Assembly (NCBI RefSeq): GCF_022539505.1
Contig: NC_061508.1
Coordinates: 63,559,754 to 63,623,753 of the forward strand
Direction: 5' to 3'
Source of the DNA: Lolium rigidum
Taxonomy: Eukaryota; Streptophyta; Magnoliopsida; Poales; Poaceae
DNA length: 64,000 nucleotides
Within the stretch, counting starts at the first letter, position 1. Each line of letters begins with the position of its first letter. Below are positions 32,665-44,128 of the stretch, one piece after another. Position numbers and translations under genes: made by a program. The notes beneath the pieces were generated by a model. It had not been told where the DNA came from. It searched no databases and worked only from the letters and a program-made list of their open reading frames with translations.

Positions 32665-33621
32665 TCATCTCAACCTAGCCCACTGACCGCCCGGCGGTGC
32701 GTTCGACGGCCCCGCCCCGGCGTCGCCTGCCCTCCGCCGCAGCTCTTGCTGCGCGCGCCGCCTCTCCATGCGTAGGGCGGTGGCCAGACGCCGCTGCTGC
32801 TGCTGCATCGTCTGGAGGGAGAGCTCGACGGCGCGACGAATCTGCTCTTCTTCGCGGGCACGGGCGTCGTCCTGGAGCTTCTTCTCCGACTCGAACGACT
32901 CGACGAGCGCGCGTTGCTGATCAGCCGTTTCGTCCGGGTGTGGCCCGTCGTCGTCGGACAACTCGAACTCGTCGTCGTCGTCCTCCACCTCGGTCTCCTC
33001 CGCGTCGGCCTCCTCCTCCTCCATTGGCGCCTCCTCCTTCACGTCTGTTGGCGCCTCCATCATCGCCGCCGCCAAAATGTCGGCCTCCGCCGCCAACTGG
33101 TCCGCCCGCCTCCCCCAGATCGCCGCCAGCGCCGCTTCCCGCTGCCGACGCTCCTCCGCCGCCAGCTGCTGCTGGCGCTCGATCGACTCCTGCCGCCGGC
33201 GCTCGATCGCCTCCCGCCGTTCACGGTACAGCGCATCCCGCTCATCGCGCTGTCGCTGGCGCTCTTCAGCCCACCGCTGCTCCATCTCCTCCCGGTACCG
33301 GCACCGTCGTGCCTCTTCTCTCGTCGAGGCGTCGAACGTCGCAACGGTGTCGCACTGCTGCTCGTGCCATGCTACTGCCGCCGCGACCTCGTCAGCAGCG
33401 GGGGCGCAGAACGCCGCTAGATCCGCCGCCTGCGCCGCCTCACGCTGCTGGTCGAGTGCCTCCCGCCGCTGCTGACGGTGTGCACGCCAGTGTTGCATCC
33501 CTCGCCGCCGCCGCTCTTCCTGGGTCGCAGGGTCGGTGTCGACCTGCGATTCCGGGACTGGAAGTGGAGGAGACGGCGGTGGAGGGAAGTGGCCAGCGCC
33601 GGGGCGGTTCGCCATTGCCAT
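32665..33621 (-). CDS. Transposon-borne charged coiled-coil protein, function unknown
   Basis: 318-codon frame. The start chosen is ATG 33621 (MAMANRPGAGHFPPPP), 77 bp from a TATA box. The frame is open further upstream to 33819, but that part overlaps the TATA box. The N-terminus (1-35) is Pro-rich. Residues about 45-205 are almost wholly R/E/Q/A with heptad-like spacing ('EERQRQRDERDALYRERREA'), predicting a long coiled coil. Residues about 205-240 are very acidic, with a DDDD run and 'FELSDDDGPHPDE'. Residues about 245-290 contain 'EEEQIRRAVELSLQTM', which resembles a ubiquitin-interacting helix (acidic run, then A-x-x-x-S). The tail is basic with Gly/Pro. I recall similar unnamed proteins in Triticeae, but no assigned function. 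It could be an accessory protein of the element or a captured host gene. An uninterrupted GC-rich frame of this length is unlikely by chance, but composition alone inflates ORFs here. Confidence 0.55.
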   Translation of the reverse strand: MAMANRPGAGHFPPPPSPPLPVPESQVDTDPATQEERRRRGMQHWRAHRQQRREALDQQREAAQAADLAAFCAPAADEVAAAVAWHEQQCDTVATFDASTREEARRCRYREEMEQRWAEERQRQRDERDALYRERREAIERRRQESIERQQQLAAEERRQREAALAAIWGRRADQLAAEADILAAAMMEAPTDVKEEAPMEEEEADAEETEVEDDDDEFELSDDDGPHPDETADQQRALVESFESEKKLQDDARAREEEQIRRAVELSLQTMQQQQRRLATALRMERRRAQQELRRRAGDAGAGPSNAPPGGQWARLR

Positions 33622-33697
33622 TGGTGGTGGCGGTGGAGCGACGAGGGCTGTGTTTGTTGCCGGCGGGGTGTGGTGGCTACCATTGAGCCGGGAGGCC

Positions 33698-33705
33698 TTT
33701 TTATA
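33698..33705 (-). promoter_or_regulatory. TATA box for the coiled-coil ORF
   Basis: TATAAAAA on the minus strand, 77-84 bp before ATG 33621, in otherwise GC-rich sequence. Confidence 0.55.
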
Positions 33706-34081
33706 GACGCCGGCGTCGGGTAGAAAGCGCGGGAACAGGTGAGAAGAGGCGGGAAGATCGCGCGGGAACGGGCGGTGGCGTGCGAACGCCGGCGACGCGT
33801 GGATGCTACGCACCACCAACGAGACGTCTCGCCTGCCCCTCCGTCGCCATTAAGGCAAAGATGCCGCCGTGTGTCACTGCGTGCGAATAACTTCCGTCGC
33901 GAGGTAGGCGACGGTTAGGTTAAAATTAACTGTGCCGCTGACGGGTCGGCCCCGCGTCGGTTCGCCTCGCTTTTCGTTGTGTCCGGCGTGCCCGGAGCGT
34001 CCCCTGTGGGACGGGGACGGGCTCGGGGCGCCGGACACCGTATCGGGGCGCGCCGGACAAAAATGAGCTTTGGGGACGGGC

Positions 34082-34482
34082 TAGCTCTCCGTTTTGTAAT
34101 GAAATTTTGTAGCTCGTGTCTAAAGTTTCATTTATCAGGTGTCGAGCAGTAGTTTTATTCCAGACCATGTGAAGTGACAGCAAATGAGGATGCGACCCAT
34201 GGCGTATGCAGTATGCTGGAGCTACTTTTGCTGCTGCGGTGGACTTCTCCCGAAGTATCTAGCAACTTCAATGGAGTCTGCGCGCGGGAAAGCCAGTGAC
34301 GAATCCAAGCACTCTTAGCCGTCGGATCAAATGAGTTTTGGTAAGATGAACGGAAGATAGAAGCTCCAACATTCATACCAACGGCTTGGATTACTCCATC
34401 GATGCATTTGGGCGGAAGGTTGTAGAAACAAGTGGTAAATCCAGATTCAAAAACTCGTGTACTATATAGTGGTATAGATATA
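34082..34482 (-). repeat. Long inverted repeat, right arm (401 bp)
   Basis: Inverted partner of 32047-32447. The outer end reads inward TATATCTATACC, and the inner end stops at the same base as the left arm ('gagagcta'). The flanks differ outside the arms (left '...gacacg', right 'gataacta...'). Confidence 0.85.
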
Positions 34483-34982
34483 GATAACTAAGCATTGTCT
34501 ACATAAGATATAGTTTGAAATATCTCCACGGGATTATTCGGGTTGACAATTTGAGAGATACAAGTATTTTTATGCTCACATTTTTGACAATATACATGAT
34601 CAAACTTTATAAAATTTGGCTTTAATTAAATTTATGTGCAATCTATTTTGGACAGGAGGGAGTAAGAGTTATTTTGACAATAGCAATCATTGTAACTATT
34701 ATTGCGTGTCTTGCCAGAAATAAATACTATAATAGTTGCTAACTATGTGAAGAAAACTATATTCTTACATTTCTTATCCATGCTTGGTGTGTTCCACCTG
34801 TCGGAACACTTCAAATCCACTTGAATGGAATATCCTGATCAAGCCAATTATCATGGTGATATATAGTGGTATATTCCGCAAGCAATGCAAAAAAATTCAG
34901 AATCCTTGCATTATTCTATCATCCATAAGTAGATATAAAGGTTTCCAATGCTATGACAATTATAGGATTTTAACTATGGACT
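34483..34982. other. Unassigned, with a Stowaway end fragment
   Basis: 34650-34664 'ttggacaggagggagta' looks like a right Stowaway end, but I found no left partner. Otherwise nothing. Confidence 0.35.
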
Positions 34983-35000
34983 ATGAACATAATGTGCCCT

Positions 35001-36022
35001 TGGATGGGGGATGTGCCCTTGTCTCATCAGTATCCAGCACTTTATAATATTGTACAACATAAACATGTTTTATTTTCAACTGTGCTAGCTTCCGCACCTC
35101 TGAATATTACGTTTAGAAGAGGCTTAAATGATAACAAATGGCTACAATGGTTACATCTATGCCAACGGTTAATGACAATAAACTTAACAACTGAACCAGA
35201 TAAGTTTATTTGGAAGCTTACTGATTTGGGTTTGTTCTCGGTTAAGTCTTTTTATATGGATTTGATGAATGGGCATGCTATTTACCTGCGCAAATATCTA
35301 TGGAAATTGAAGATACCTTTGAAAATTAAAAATTTTATGTGGTTCCTGAGTAATAAGGTGATTTTAACGAAAGATAATTTAGCTAAACGGAAGTGGAATG
35401 AATGTCAAAAATGTTGTTTTTGTGATTCCACTGAAACTGTCAATCATCTGTTTATTGCATGTCCGTTTGCAAAGATCATTTGGCGCATGGTGTATTTATC
35501 TTATAACATTCCTCCACCTGCTAATATTACTAATATGTTTGGTAGATGGCTAAATGGAGTTGGAAAAAATGATAAACATAAAATCAGAATTGGAGTTTCA
35601 GCCCTGTGTTGGGCGCTCTGGCGAAGTAGAAATGATATTATTTTTAACAAACAAACTGGGGTCAGTTTTTTGCAGGTTATCCGGCGAGCTGCTCATTCAA
35701 TACAACAATGGGTTTTCCTCCTTCCTTCGGACCAGCGGGAGGCTATGGTTACTGGATGCAACCGGATGCTAGTGGTTGCGCAGGACTTCTTTTTCCAGGC
35801 TACTGGGTGGCGACATCTTAATAGATTAGCAAATGCATAAAGGGCCTGTGTGCCGTATTTTCTTTTGGCTGGTTCATGTAGCCACCTTAGCTGATCTGTG
35901 ATTGTAATAATTTTGGTTGGATGTCTGGACTTTTGGTACTTTGGATACTTTCGTTCATAAAGCAAGCCGTGTGCATCAATTGATGCAGAGGCTGGGGCGA
36001 TGCTCCTTCATCTAAAAAAAAA
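35001..36022 (+). pseudogene. 5'-truncated L1-type LINE with open ORF2 tail
   Basis: Bounded by an exact 18-bp duplication ATGAACATAATGTGCCCT (34983-35000 and 36023-36040). The poly(A) tail is at 36014-36022, preceded by 'gatgcagaggctggggcg'. The frame open to 35840 encodes the post-RT part of ORF2: 'YNIVQHKHVL', 'WKLKIPLKIKNFMWFL', the zf-RVT motif C-x2-C...H-x4-C ('CCFCDSTETVNHLFIAC') and 'ALCWALWRSRNDIIFN'. The open frame has no stop over about 280 codons and the duplication is perfect, so the insertion is recent. The first ATG of the frame lies within the target duplication. Same family as 15581-16696. Confidence 0.88.
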
Positions 36023-36040
36023 ATGAACATAATGTGCCCT

Positions 36041-37674
36041 AAACATTGAATATTAGTCTACGACAACATTTTAAACCAAAAAAGATGCAATTTTTTAATT
36101 ATGTCATTATCATGTGCATTTGTCCTAGCTTAAAATGTTAACCACATGGGTCTAGCATGGTATGCGTTTGAGAATGTTAGGCTTATGATTTTGGAAAAAA
36201 AGGTAGTTGCATATTGTCAAAATACTTGCTCTGTATACAAGTCAAATCCGGATGATATTATATATATACCAATATTAAAGTATGATTTTAGTGTGATACT
36301 TCCAATCAACCGCCAAAAACCATGTGTGTTATACTTTCATGTTACTCATCCAACAACTATGCACAAATTTAGGTTCCCCGCTAATAGCTCTTGAATTAAT
36401 TACACAATAAATTTTCTTAACAACCTATAATTTTTTTACTTTTGCCTTTTCTTCTCATTCCTACTCCCCAAATGCACCTATTGGTATACCCGTCGAAAAC
36501 TTCTACTCCTCATCATGCTCTTTCATCATCCAATGGAAATATAAATAATATTAGAATTGTTGGTGAAGATAGGGTGGCTCCGCCTTTATGGTTCATTTGG
36601 ATACATCTAGTTTTTACTTGACCATGTTGTGCTGTGAATTTTATTTATATGCAATTCTATTGTATATTAAATATATTTTGTTACAACATACGCATTTTGT
36701 TCAAAAAATAAGACATTTATTATGACAATACTCACCATGTCTCAAAATATAAGGCATATAAGCTTCGTTCTAAGTTCAGTTTTCAAAACTCAACTATGTA
36801 TACATAATTGTAAATAATGTAAATCAATATTAATAGATTAATCTAGTAGATATTAGTTTGGTCCAATTAAATCTAATCAACACTTACATTTACCACACTA
36901 TTTTCTAGTTCACCCCACAAATGCAGCAATATTTTGTTTGCCCAGCTAGTTTGAGGTTTCGTTGGGCTGGGTCAAGTTGGGAAGGCACTGCCTTGTCTGC
37001 AAGGGTTGGTACTATGTAGAGTAGTTATCGGTTCTTTAAAATTTTGATCTTGTAGAAAAGCAAGCTGAAATGTTTTAAAAGTAGTTTCAAGCAAAGAAAA
37101 CTTAGTTTCCATTCGATTACTTTTTCTACCATGACACAAGCAATAGGGGAGTGTGTCCCTGGAAGGCTGTAATTGAAGGTGTATGTAGATCAGAGAGGTA
37201 CTCCCATGTTCCAAATCATGTGACATAGCTCGCTGTTAAAGAAGAGGAAGTTGGATCGGCGCCACCACTAGGGGAGGGGTGGGGAACTGGGGATCATAAG
37301 GAAGTGCGACGGGTGGGGGTCTAGGGGTGTGCACGTAGTAGTGGTAGGTGGGGGTCTGGGGGATTAGAGTACCACCCATGTTGGGCCTATGTTGGGCTGA
37401 ATTTGGGAAAGTGGAAGCATGGTAGTAAAGGTCGGGCGAGGCTAGGCATGTTTCAGGGCCAAACTAAAGCGCAAGACTAGCCCGAGACGCTCTTTACACT
37501 GAATTCCTTGGTCCAAGCCCGGCCCGGGAATTTTGGTTCGGGTCAGGCTACCCATGCCCAGTTAGTCCCACTATTTCTAATACTACTACCTCACACAATA
37601 CTAAACTTCAAATTCTCCACATTACTCCTCTGAAACAAGGCCAAGTAAGCTGCAAGGAGTCCTGATCATCTTAT
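36041..37674. other. Unassigned intergenic sequence
   Basis: No gene. 36700-36870 carries 'aaaataagacattta' and 'aaaatataaggcat' scraps of MITE type. 37420-37560 has facing 'gggcgaggctaggcatg' and 'cgggtcaggctacccatg' segments that recall small hAT-type elements with GGCC-rich ends, but I could not set limits. Confidence 0.3.
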
Positions 37675-39265
37675 ATGTGGTTTATGTGTGGAGCAACTTA
37701 ACTAGTAACATGCATATGTTACTGGTTTATGTTACTATCTCCACAGTGGGTAGTACTTTATATGTAGTTTTCTTTATTGTGTCATTTATTATATTGTAGA
37801 CTTATCTTGTCTTATGGTGTGTAATGTTATGATAACATAGCTAGTTATCACCTTGCTCTTTTTCTTCATTTATGTCATGACATGGGACCAAAACGTCTTG
37901 CGATGTGTGATGTTACTATCTACTATGTTGCTCCCACTATGAGTAGTCTTAGACTAGTCACAATAGAAGTATCATGCACTACTACATGTATATGATACTA
38001 GTTTATGATATCATCCCTATAATGCATAGTATCATGAGCTAGTATATAGTTCCACCGTATTTAATATTTTGTAGCATCTCAATGCAAATATGGGTACATG
38101 TTATATTTGCCATCAATTTCTAATTTTACATTCTATGATACGATATCTACGCATGGTACCACTCTCATGTCTCTCCTCATTAATTGTTATGTCACATCAA
38201 AAAATTTGCCAACATGGTTGTTTAGGCTGGCCATAGTGCTAGTATCATAACTAGTATCATACACATTGGTCGCATAAAAATACTGATGTGGCAGCTAATT
38301 AAGGAGGAGAGAGGAGAGATTAGAGTAACATAGGTGGATACTGTATCATAGCGCATGTCACGAGAAATGTTAATGCCAAATAAATCTTATGCACACATTT
38401 GCATTGAGATTCTAAAAAGCAATAAATATAGCATAACTATGATATTACTTTATGATACTAACCACTATAGAGATAGTACCATACACAAGTATCATATGTA
38501 TGATAGTACAACATGATGCTTACCACTATGGCCAGTCTTAGGCTAGCCATAGCGCTAGTATTTTAGCTAGTATCATGCAAATTGATTCCACAAAAATGCT
38601 AATGTGGCAACTAATTAAAGATAAGAGAGGAGATTAGAGTAACATAGGTAGATAGCGTATCATAGCGCATATCACGAGAAAGCTAATATCAAACAAATCT
38701 TGTGCACAAATTTACATTGAGATTGTAAATAACAATAAATATAGTATGACCATGAGACTATTTCATGATACTATCCACTATATGGATAGTAGTGGATAGT
38801 ATCATAGACCACTATGGGAAATTCAATTCGGCTCCCGGGTGCATATGCTTCCTCTACCAACAAAACATATTTCGAAGTGTGGAAAAATTTTGACAAAAAA
38901 ATCTACATGTACATCTCCATAATATATGTGTATGCGTCAAGTTTCACGAAAAAATAATATTTTTTGTGGCCTATGTAAAAAAGAGAAAACTTATCCTGTG
39001 AAAAGCATTGTTTTCAGCACTGAATTTTGTCTTTTTACACACGTCACATGATAAGTTCATTTTTTATGAAACGACTTTGTGAGCGCGTAGCACATGAAGA
39101 TGTACGTGCGAATTTTTTGTTTCAATTTTTTTGAAATTTAAAATATGTGTAAGATGCATTTTAAAATATAGGGAGCATATGCTCCCATGTTCCAAAACAT
39201 CACTCCCGGACAACTATCATGTACATAATACTACTATATGATACTTACCACTATGGCCAGCCTTA
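37675..39265. mobile_element. Cluster of related MITEs with a nested insertion
   Basis: Several copies of units with ends 'ctaaggctggccatagtg' and 'actatggccag(t/c)ctta' and repeated 'agtatcata'. There is an older unit at about 37675-37950 ('cttaactagtaacatgcatatgttactg'), then about 37950-38215, 38224-38530 and 38531-39265. The last is split by the MITE at 38826-39206. Copies 38224-38530 and 38531 onward share 'ctaattaa-ga-gagagga', 'tcatagcgcat' and 'cacgagaaa' in the same order. Confidence 0.6.
38826..39206. mobile_element. MITE nested in the cluster (GCATATGCTCCC ends)
   Basis: Left 'ggctcccgggtgcatatgct' and 'aacatatttcgaa'. The right end reads inward 'gaacatgggagcatatgct', then 'attttaaaatgcatc'. 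'acatgtacatctcca' faces 'tgaagatgtacgtg' inside. It interrupts the surrounding 'agtatcata' MITE. Exact ends +/-10 bp. Confidence 0.55.
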
Positions 39266-40208
39266 GTACTATAATAGTATGAAAAAATTAAAATTAATTT
39301 GACATGGACCAATACAATTCCCTATAAATCTGTCAACTCCAAACTATTTTTAGCAAATTACTCGCTAGCGTCTTCATATTGGAAAAAAATACTCGAGAGC
39401 ATCAACATTTTGGTTGGTTCTACGTCTGTCTGGCAATGTGATAAAGGCATTTGAAGCAGGTAATCAGCTGTCAGTAGTAAATCTAAAACTAATGCTACTC
39501 CTCCACGCCGCGCAGTAATCCGCACAGTGAAACTGTCAAAGAGCACAAGTCGCGTAGGGCACGTACAAGGAACACGAGGCCACCATGCCGACAGGGCAAC
39601 CAAAAAGCTGCGAAACAATTCCAAAGCACCCCGAATAATCAAAAGGAGGCGCCTGCCAAACAGACTGCCTCCCCCTCTCCGCGTCGGGCGCTGCGACGGA
39701 GCCATTTTTCTATGGAGTGATGGAGGGACGGTAAAAGGCGCCGGGGAACAGCAGGGTCGGGAACGGTGATTTGATTAGGGAAAAGTTTGGCAAAAGCGAG
39801 GGAGTTTTTTACTCGCTGCGCGCCTGGCCTGGCGTCCATGCCGCGGCCGGCCGATATTCCTCTTCTCGGCGTGCGCCTCCCCGCCATCATCGCCGTCCCG
39901 GCGCCACCGCCACCTGTCGTCGTTTCATTCGCCGGAGCTCATCGGCCGGCGGGTGGCGCTCCGAGACGCCTGTATACATATCGCACGTGAGACCCCCACA
40001 AGGGCACGTGAGACCATCAGCACTTTACTCGGCTGGGCATCTAGACGAACGTTGGAGGTACTGCACAAACATTCCCTACAAATTTAACTCGCAAGTTGCA
40101 TCTGAATGCACGTACCTGAGATACGTCCACGAGCAAGAATTTTGGACCTTATCGGTAAACTACCTTTACACCCATCTTTGTCACTAGAATCTACCGTTAT
40201 ACTAGTAA
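39266..40208. other. Unassigned; GC-rich patch at 39.5-40.0 kb
   Basis: 39500-39990 is GC-rich with several short frames (for example plus 39787-39990, 67 codons, Pro/Ala-rich). I see no conserved motif and no splice-consistent extension. It may be a decayed gene promoter and first exon or just a composition effect. Confidence 0.3.
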
Positions 40209-40210
40209 TA

Positions 40211-40334
40211 CTCCCTCCGTCCATAAATAGATGTCTTATATTTATCTAAATTTGGATGAATCTATACACTAAATAGTGTCTACATACATCCAAAATTTCA
40301 TAAATCCAAGACATCTATTTATGGACAGAGGTAG
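40211..40334. mobile_element. Stowaway MITE (Thalos-like)
   Basis: 124 bp. CTCCCTCCGTCCATAAATAG on the left, CTACCTCTGTCCATAAATAG read inward from the right. 'gatgtctta' faces 'aagacatc'. TA at 40209-40210 and 40335-40336. Confidence 0.9.
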
Positions 40335-40342
40335 TAGTATTA

Positions 40343-41555
<1,213 letters not shown>

Positions 41556-42184
41556 CGATCAGTCTGTGCAATTCATGCTAGGGCGAGCATGTGAGTTCGG
41601 TTCGAAAAGAAAGAAAAAATTCTACGGGAATTAGTAGCATGGAAAAGTGTCTAAGAATATAACGCACGAAAGTAAGCATCATGTGGCAGGCTTTAGTACG
41701 TTTTGTCCCCGTAAATAGCATTGCTAACCTTTTTGTGGTGTATAAAGTCTCTGGCGCATGAGAATAACATTGAAAAAGTCATTGTCAAAGTCACGACATG
41801 CTCATAGCAACCATTAGCATTGTCGACCCTAAAGATCATTATCGTCTTCTGACGGTTACCACATGATTACAGGGCATGCGGCTGTAAATTTATGAGCTTT
41901 TGAGATGTTGCGTGGGCAGATATTGGCCTAGCTTGCATGTTATAAGTAACAGCATAATCCTCGTAACTCACTTGGGACTTGCATGTTATAACAGATCAAC
42001 AGGGGAATTCTCCATTCCTCCTAGTAGCTCACTTGGGACTTGGTGGAGGAGTAGACGCATGCATAGAAAAAACATAGGAGCAATGTCATGTCTACATGGT
42101 TCGTACATGACTAAAATTTTACCCTAGATTATTTGATAAAAAAATTCGCTACAAAATTGGAGCAAACGAAAAAATCGTATTATT
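41556..42184. other. Unassigned
   Basis: No feature recognised. 'cacttgggacttg' occurs twice (41969, 42030), a small local duplication. Confidence 0.3.
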
Positions 42185-42255
42185 TAACAAAAAAAGAATA
42201 CCCAAGCCTCTGCATTGATCGAATCATCCACGGTCATTTTTATTGCAAAATCATG
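42185..42255 (-). mobile_element. LINE 3'-tail scrap
   Basis: The minus strand reads 'gatcaatgcagaggcttggg', then an A/T-rich tail, as in the other LINE 3' ends. No coding part left. Confidence 0.4.
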
Positions 42256-42299
42256 AACCCTTCCAGAATTAAACAAAAGTGTGTGTTAAAGCAGTATTA

Positions 42300-42547
42300 A
42301 CTCCATAAAAAAAAACGATCACGAAGTTTGGTCAAAATCAACCTCGCAAAGTTTGGCTGATTATATATAAAAAAGCATCAACATCTTGATAGCACATAAC
42401 TATTGTTATAATAGTAATAAAATATACTTTCATGTTATATACATATGATGCTATATAAATTGGTATTTTGTCATATATACTTAGTCAAATATTAGCAAAT
42501 TTCAATTTGACTAAATCTTATATGCAGAGTAATATGAAATGGAGTGA
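42300..42547. mobile_element. Degenerate Stowaway-like MITE
   Basis: Left 'actccataaaa', right reading inward 'tcactccatttcata'. The interior has paired 'tttggtcaaaat' and 'atttgactaaat' segments. Ends approximate. Confidence 0.4.
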
Positions 42548-43569
42548 TTATTGAAGAATTACATATATCCATAGGGTTGCATATCCGTAGATTTTGCAAA
42601 TGATGCTTCCATCCATTCTTATAAATCGTGGAGATTTTCTATAGTAACTTCTGAGTTAGAGAGTCTCCAAGATTTGCTTCCATATGACAATGGAAATGCA
42701 CCCTTTCGTGGGGCCTCTAGGAGATACTAGTATCGACTAAAGTAGGGATTGCAAAAGATATTTTTTAAACAAAAGGATGAGCGGATGACAGGCTGAGAAA
42801 AGAAAAAAGGCTGCCTTGCTCTACCTGGCTGGCTAGCTAGTTCTTTCCTGGGAGGACGACCAGGAAACTAAAATACTACCGATCAAGATTCCAAATGCCC
42901 TGCTCGACGCCTGGCTTTATGGTGACACTGGATCATTAAGCCATGCTCCTTCCTTAACTAGACTGGCCCTCCTTTGTGCAAAAGCAATGCCTAGCTGCTA
43001 GTAGCCTTCCGGGTGCATTGACAATGAACGGATCCATGAAACGGGGGATTTGGCTCCTAATTACTCTAGGAATTATTTTTTGATTGCCCAGCCAAGCATG
43101 TTTCCTGGAATCAAATTGTTGATAAGAAAAATTCGTTGAGGGCTACATATAGGATGTTGGATGGGGTCTTTGGCTAGTATAGATAGATAGTCGACAGACT
43201 AGACTAGGAGGCATATACCAAACATTCCACCATACAGATCGACGGGATATTCTATGTGCGCGCATGACGCGGACGTGAGCGAGGGGTGGAGATTCAGATG
43301 ACGATGCGACAGAGTGTGCGTGGTGGGAGCCATGGGGGCATGAATCGGGGCGAGCATGAGTCCATGCTAGCTAGCTCGTGCACCGTCGTCGCTCCATCCC
43401 GGTGCCGGTTATGGCCGGGCGCACCGGAGAGGGGTCTCCGGGCATGGGCTTCCGGTGCCTCGGATTGCCTGCTTCCATGGATTCAGCTCAGTTCACGTGG
43501 CAGGAAAATAAGTCTACCAGTGGAGCGTTTTATTTTGCCTGCTCTAGGGTTCTCAATCATGGGTTTTTG
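42548..43569. other. Unassigned
   Basis: No feature supported. 43280-43500 is GC-rich with a plus open frame of 124 codons (43286-43660) that lacks any family pattern and runs into LINE sequence. Confidence 0.3.
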
Positions 43570-44112
43570 GTTGACAATAGCACTTGTATCTTCCCACATC
43601 ATCACTCAAACGAGCCCAGTGGTTCGATTTCTCAGTCAAATCTATTATGCGGTTTTGTGAAACTGATGCACACGGTTTTCGTATGTAAATATATTTAGAA
43701 GCTGGTTCCTTCATCAAAAAGTAATTTTGACAAAGGATAATGTAGTAAAACGTAATTGAAATGGTTGTACCGGTGAGTCTATCTTTCATTTAATAGAGGA
43801 GAAATCCTTTTTTTCTTCAAGTTATTCATATGGCTACTCATCGTTTAGATGGGTGGTCCTACCTTCTTCCGGACGTGCAACGCAGCAATGGACACATATG
43901 AATTTTGGATGCAACCATCTAGGGACGGTTATACGAGCTATTTTCAGCCAGGATGTCTCGCGGTCTACTGAGCGACTTCATGATGCTTAACTAGGTGCAT
44001 AGTTATTTGTTTTTTTTCTCGCCTTTGTGATCCTTTAGATGTAAACTTAAAAACCTTGTAATAAAACTCTGTGTACATCGATTGATGCAGAAGCCCGTGA
44101 ATGTTACTTTTT
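43570..44112 (+). pseudogene. Decayed LINE copy of the same family
   Basis: Translated pieces follow the ORF2 tail of 35001-36022 with many stops and a deletion: 'SGSISQSNLL' for the 'G-x-F-S-V-K-S' block, then nucleotide identity with the copy at 35340-35400 ('gtaattttgacaaaggataatgtag'). The end has 'gattgatgcagaagcccgtgaa' and an A run (44117-44128 region). Much older than the copy at 35 kb. Confidence 0.6.
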
Positions 44113-44128
44113 TTCAAAAAAAAAAAAT

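Larger units (their letters stand above)
32463..34081 (-). mobile_element. PIF-like element (GAGCATCTCCA end), right end truncated
   Basis: The left end is TTA then GAGCATCTCCAGTCCCGTCCCC. The right end read inward lacks the first 12-13 bases and begins 'gcccgtccccaaagc', abutting the right inverted arm. Internal repeats of 'gtccggcgcgcc / ggacggggacggg' lie near the right end. Contains one intact minus-strand ORF with its own TATA box. It belongs to the same terminal class as 18714-19917 and 40343-41555. Confidence 0.55.

Noticed and set aside
32697..33686. 329-codon plus-strand frame opposite the coiled-coil ORF
   Set aside because: Pro/Arg/Ala composition typical of antisense to an R/E/A-rich coding sequence; the TATA box and motif order favour the minus strand.
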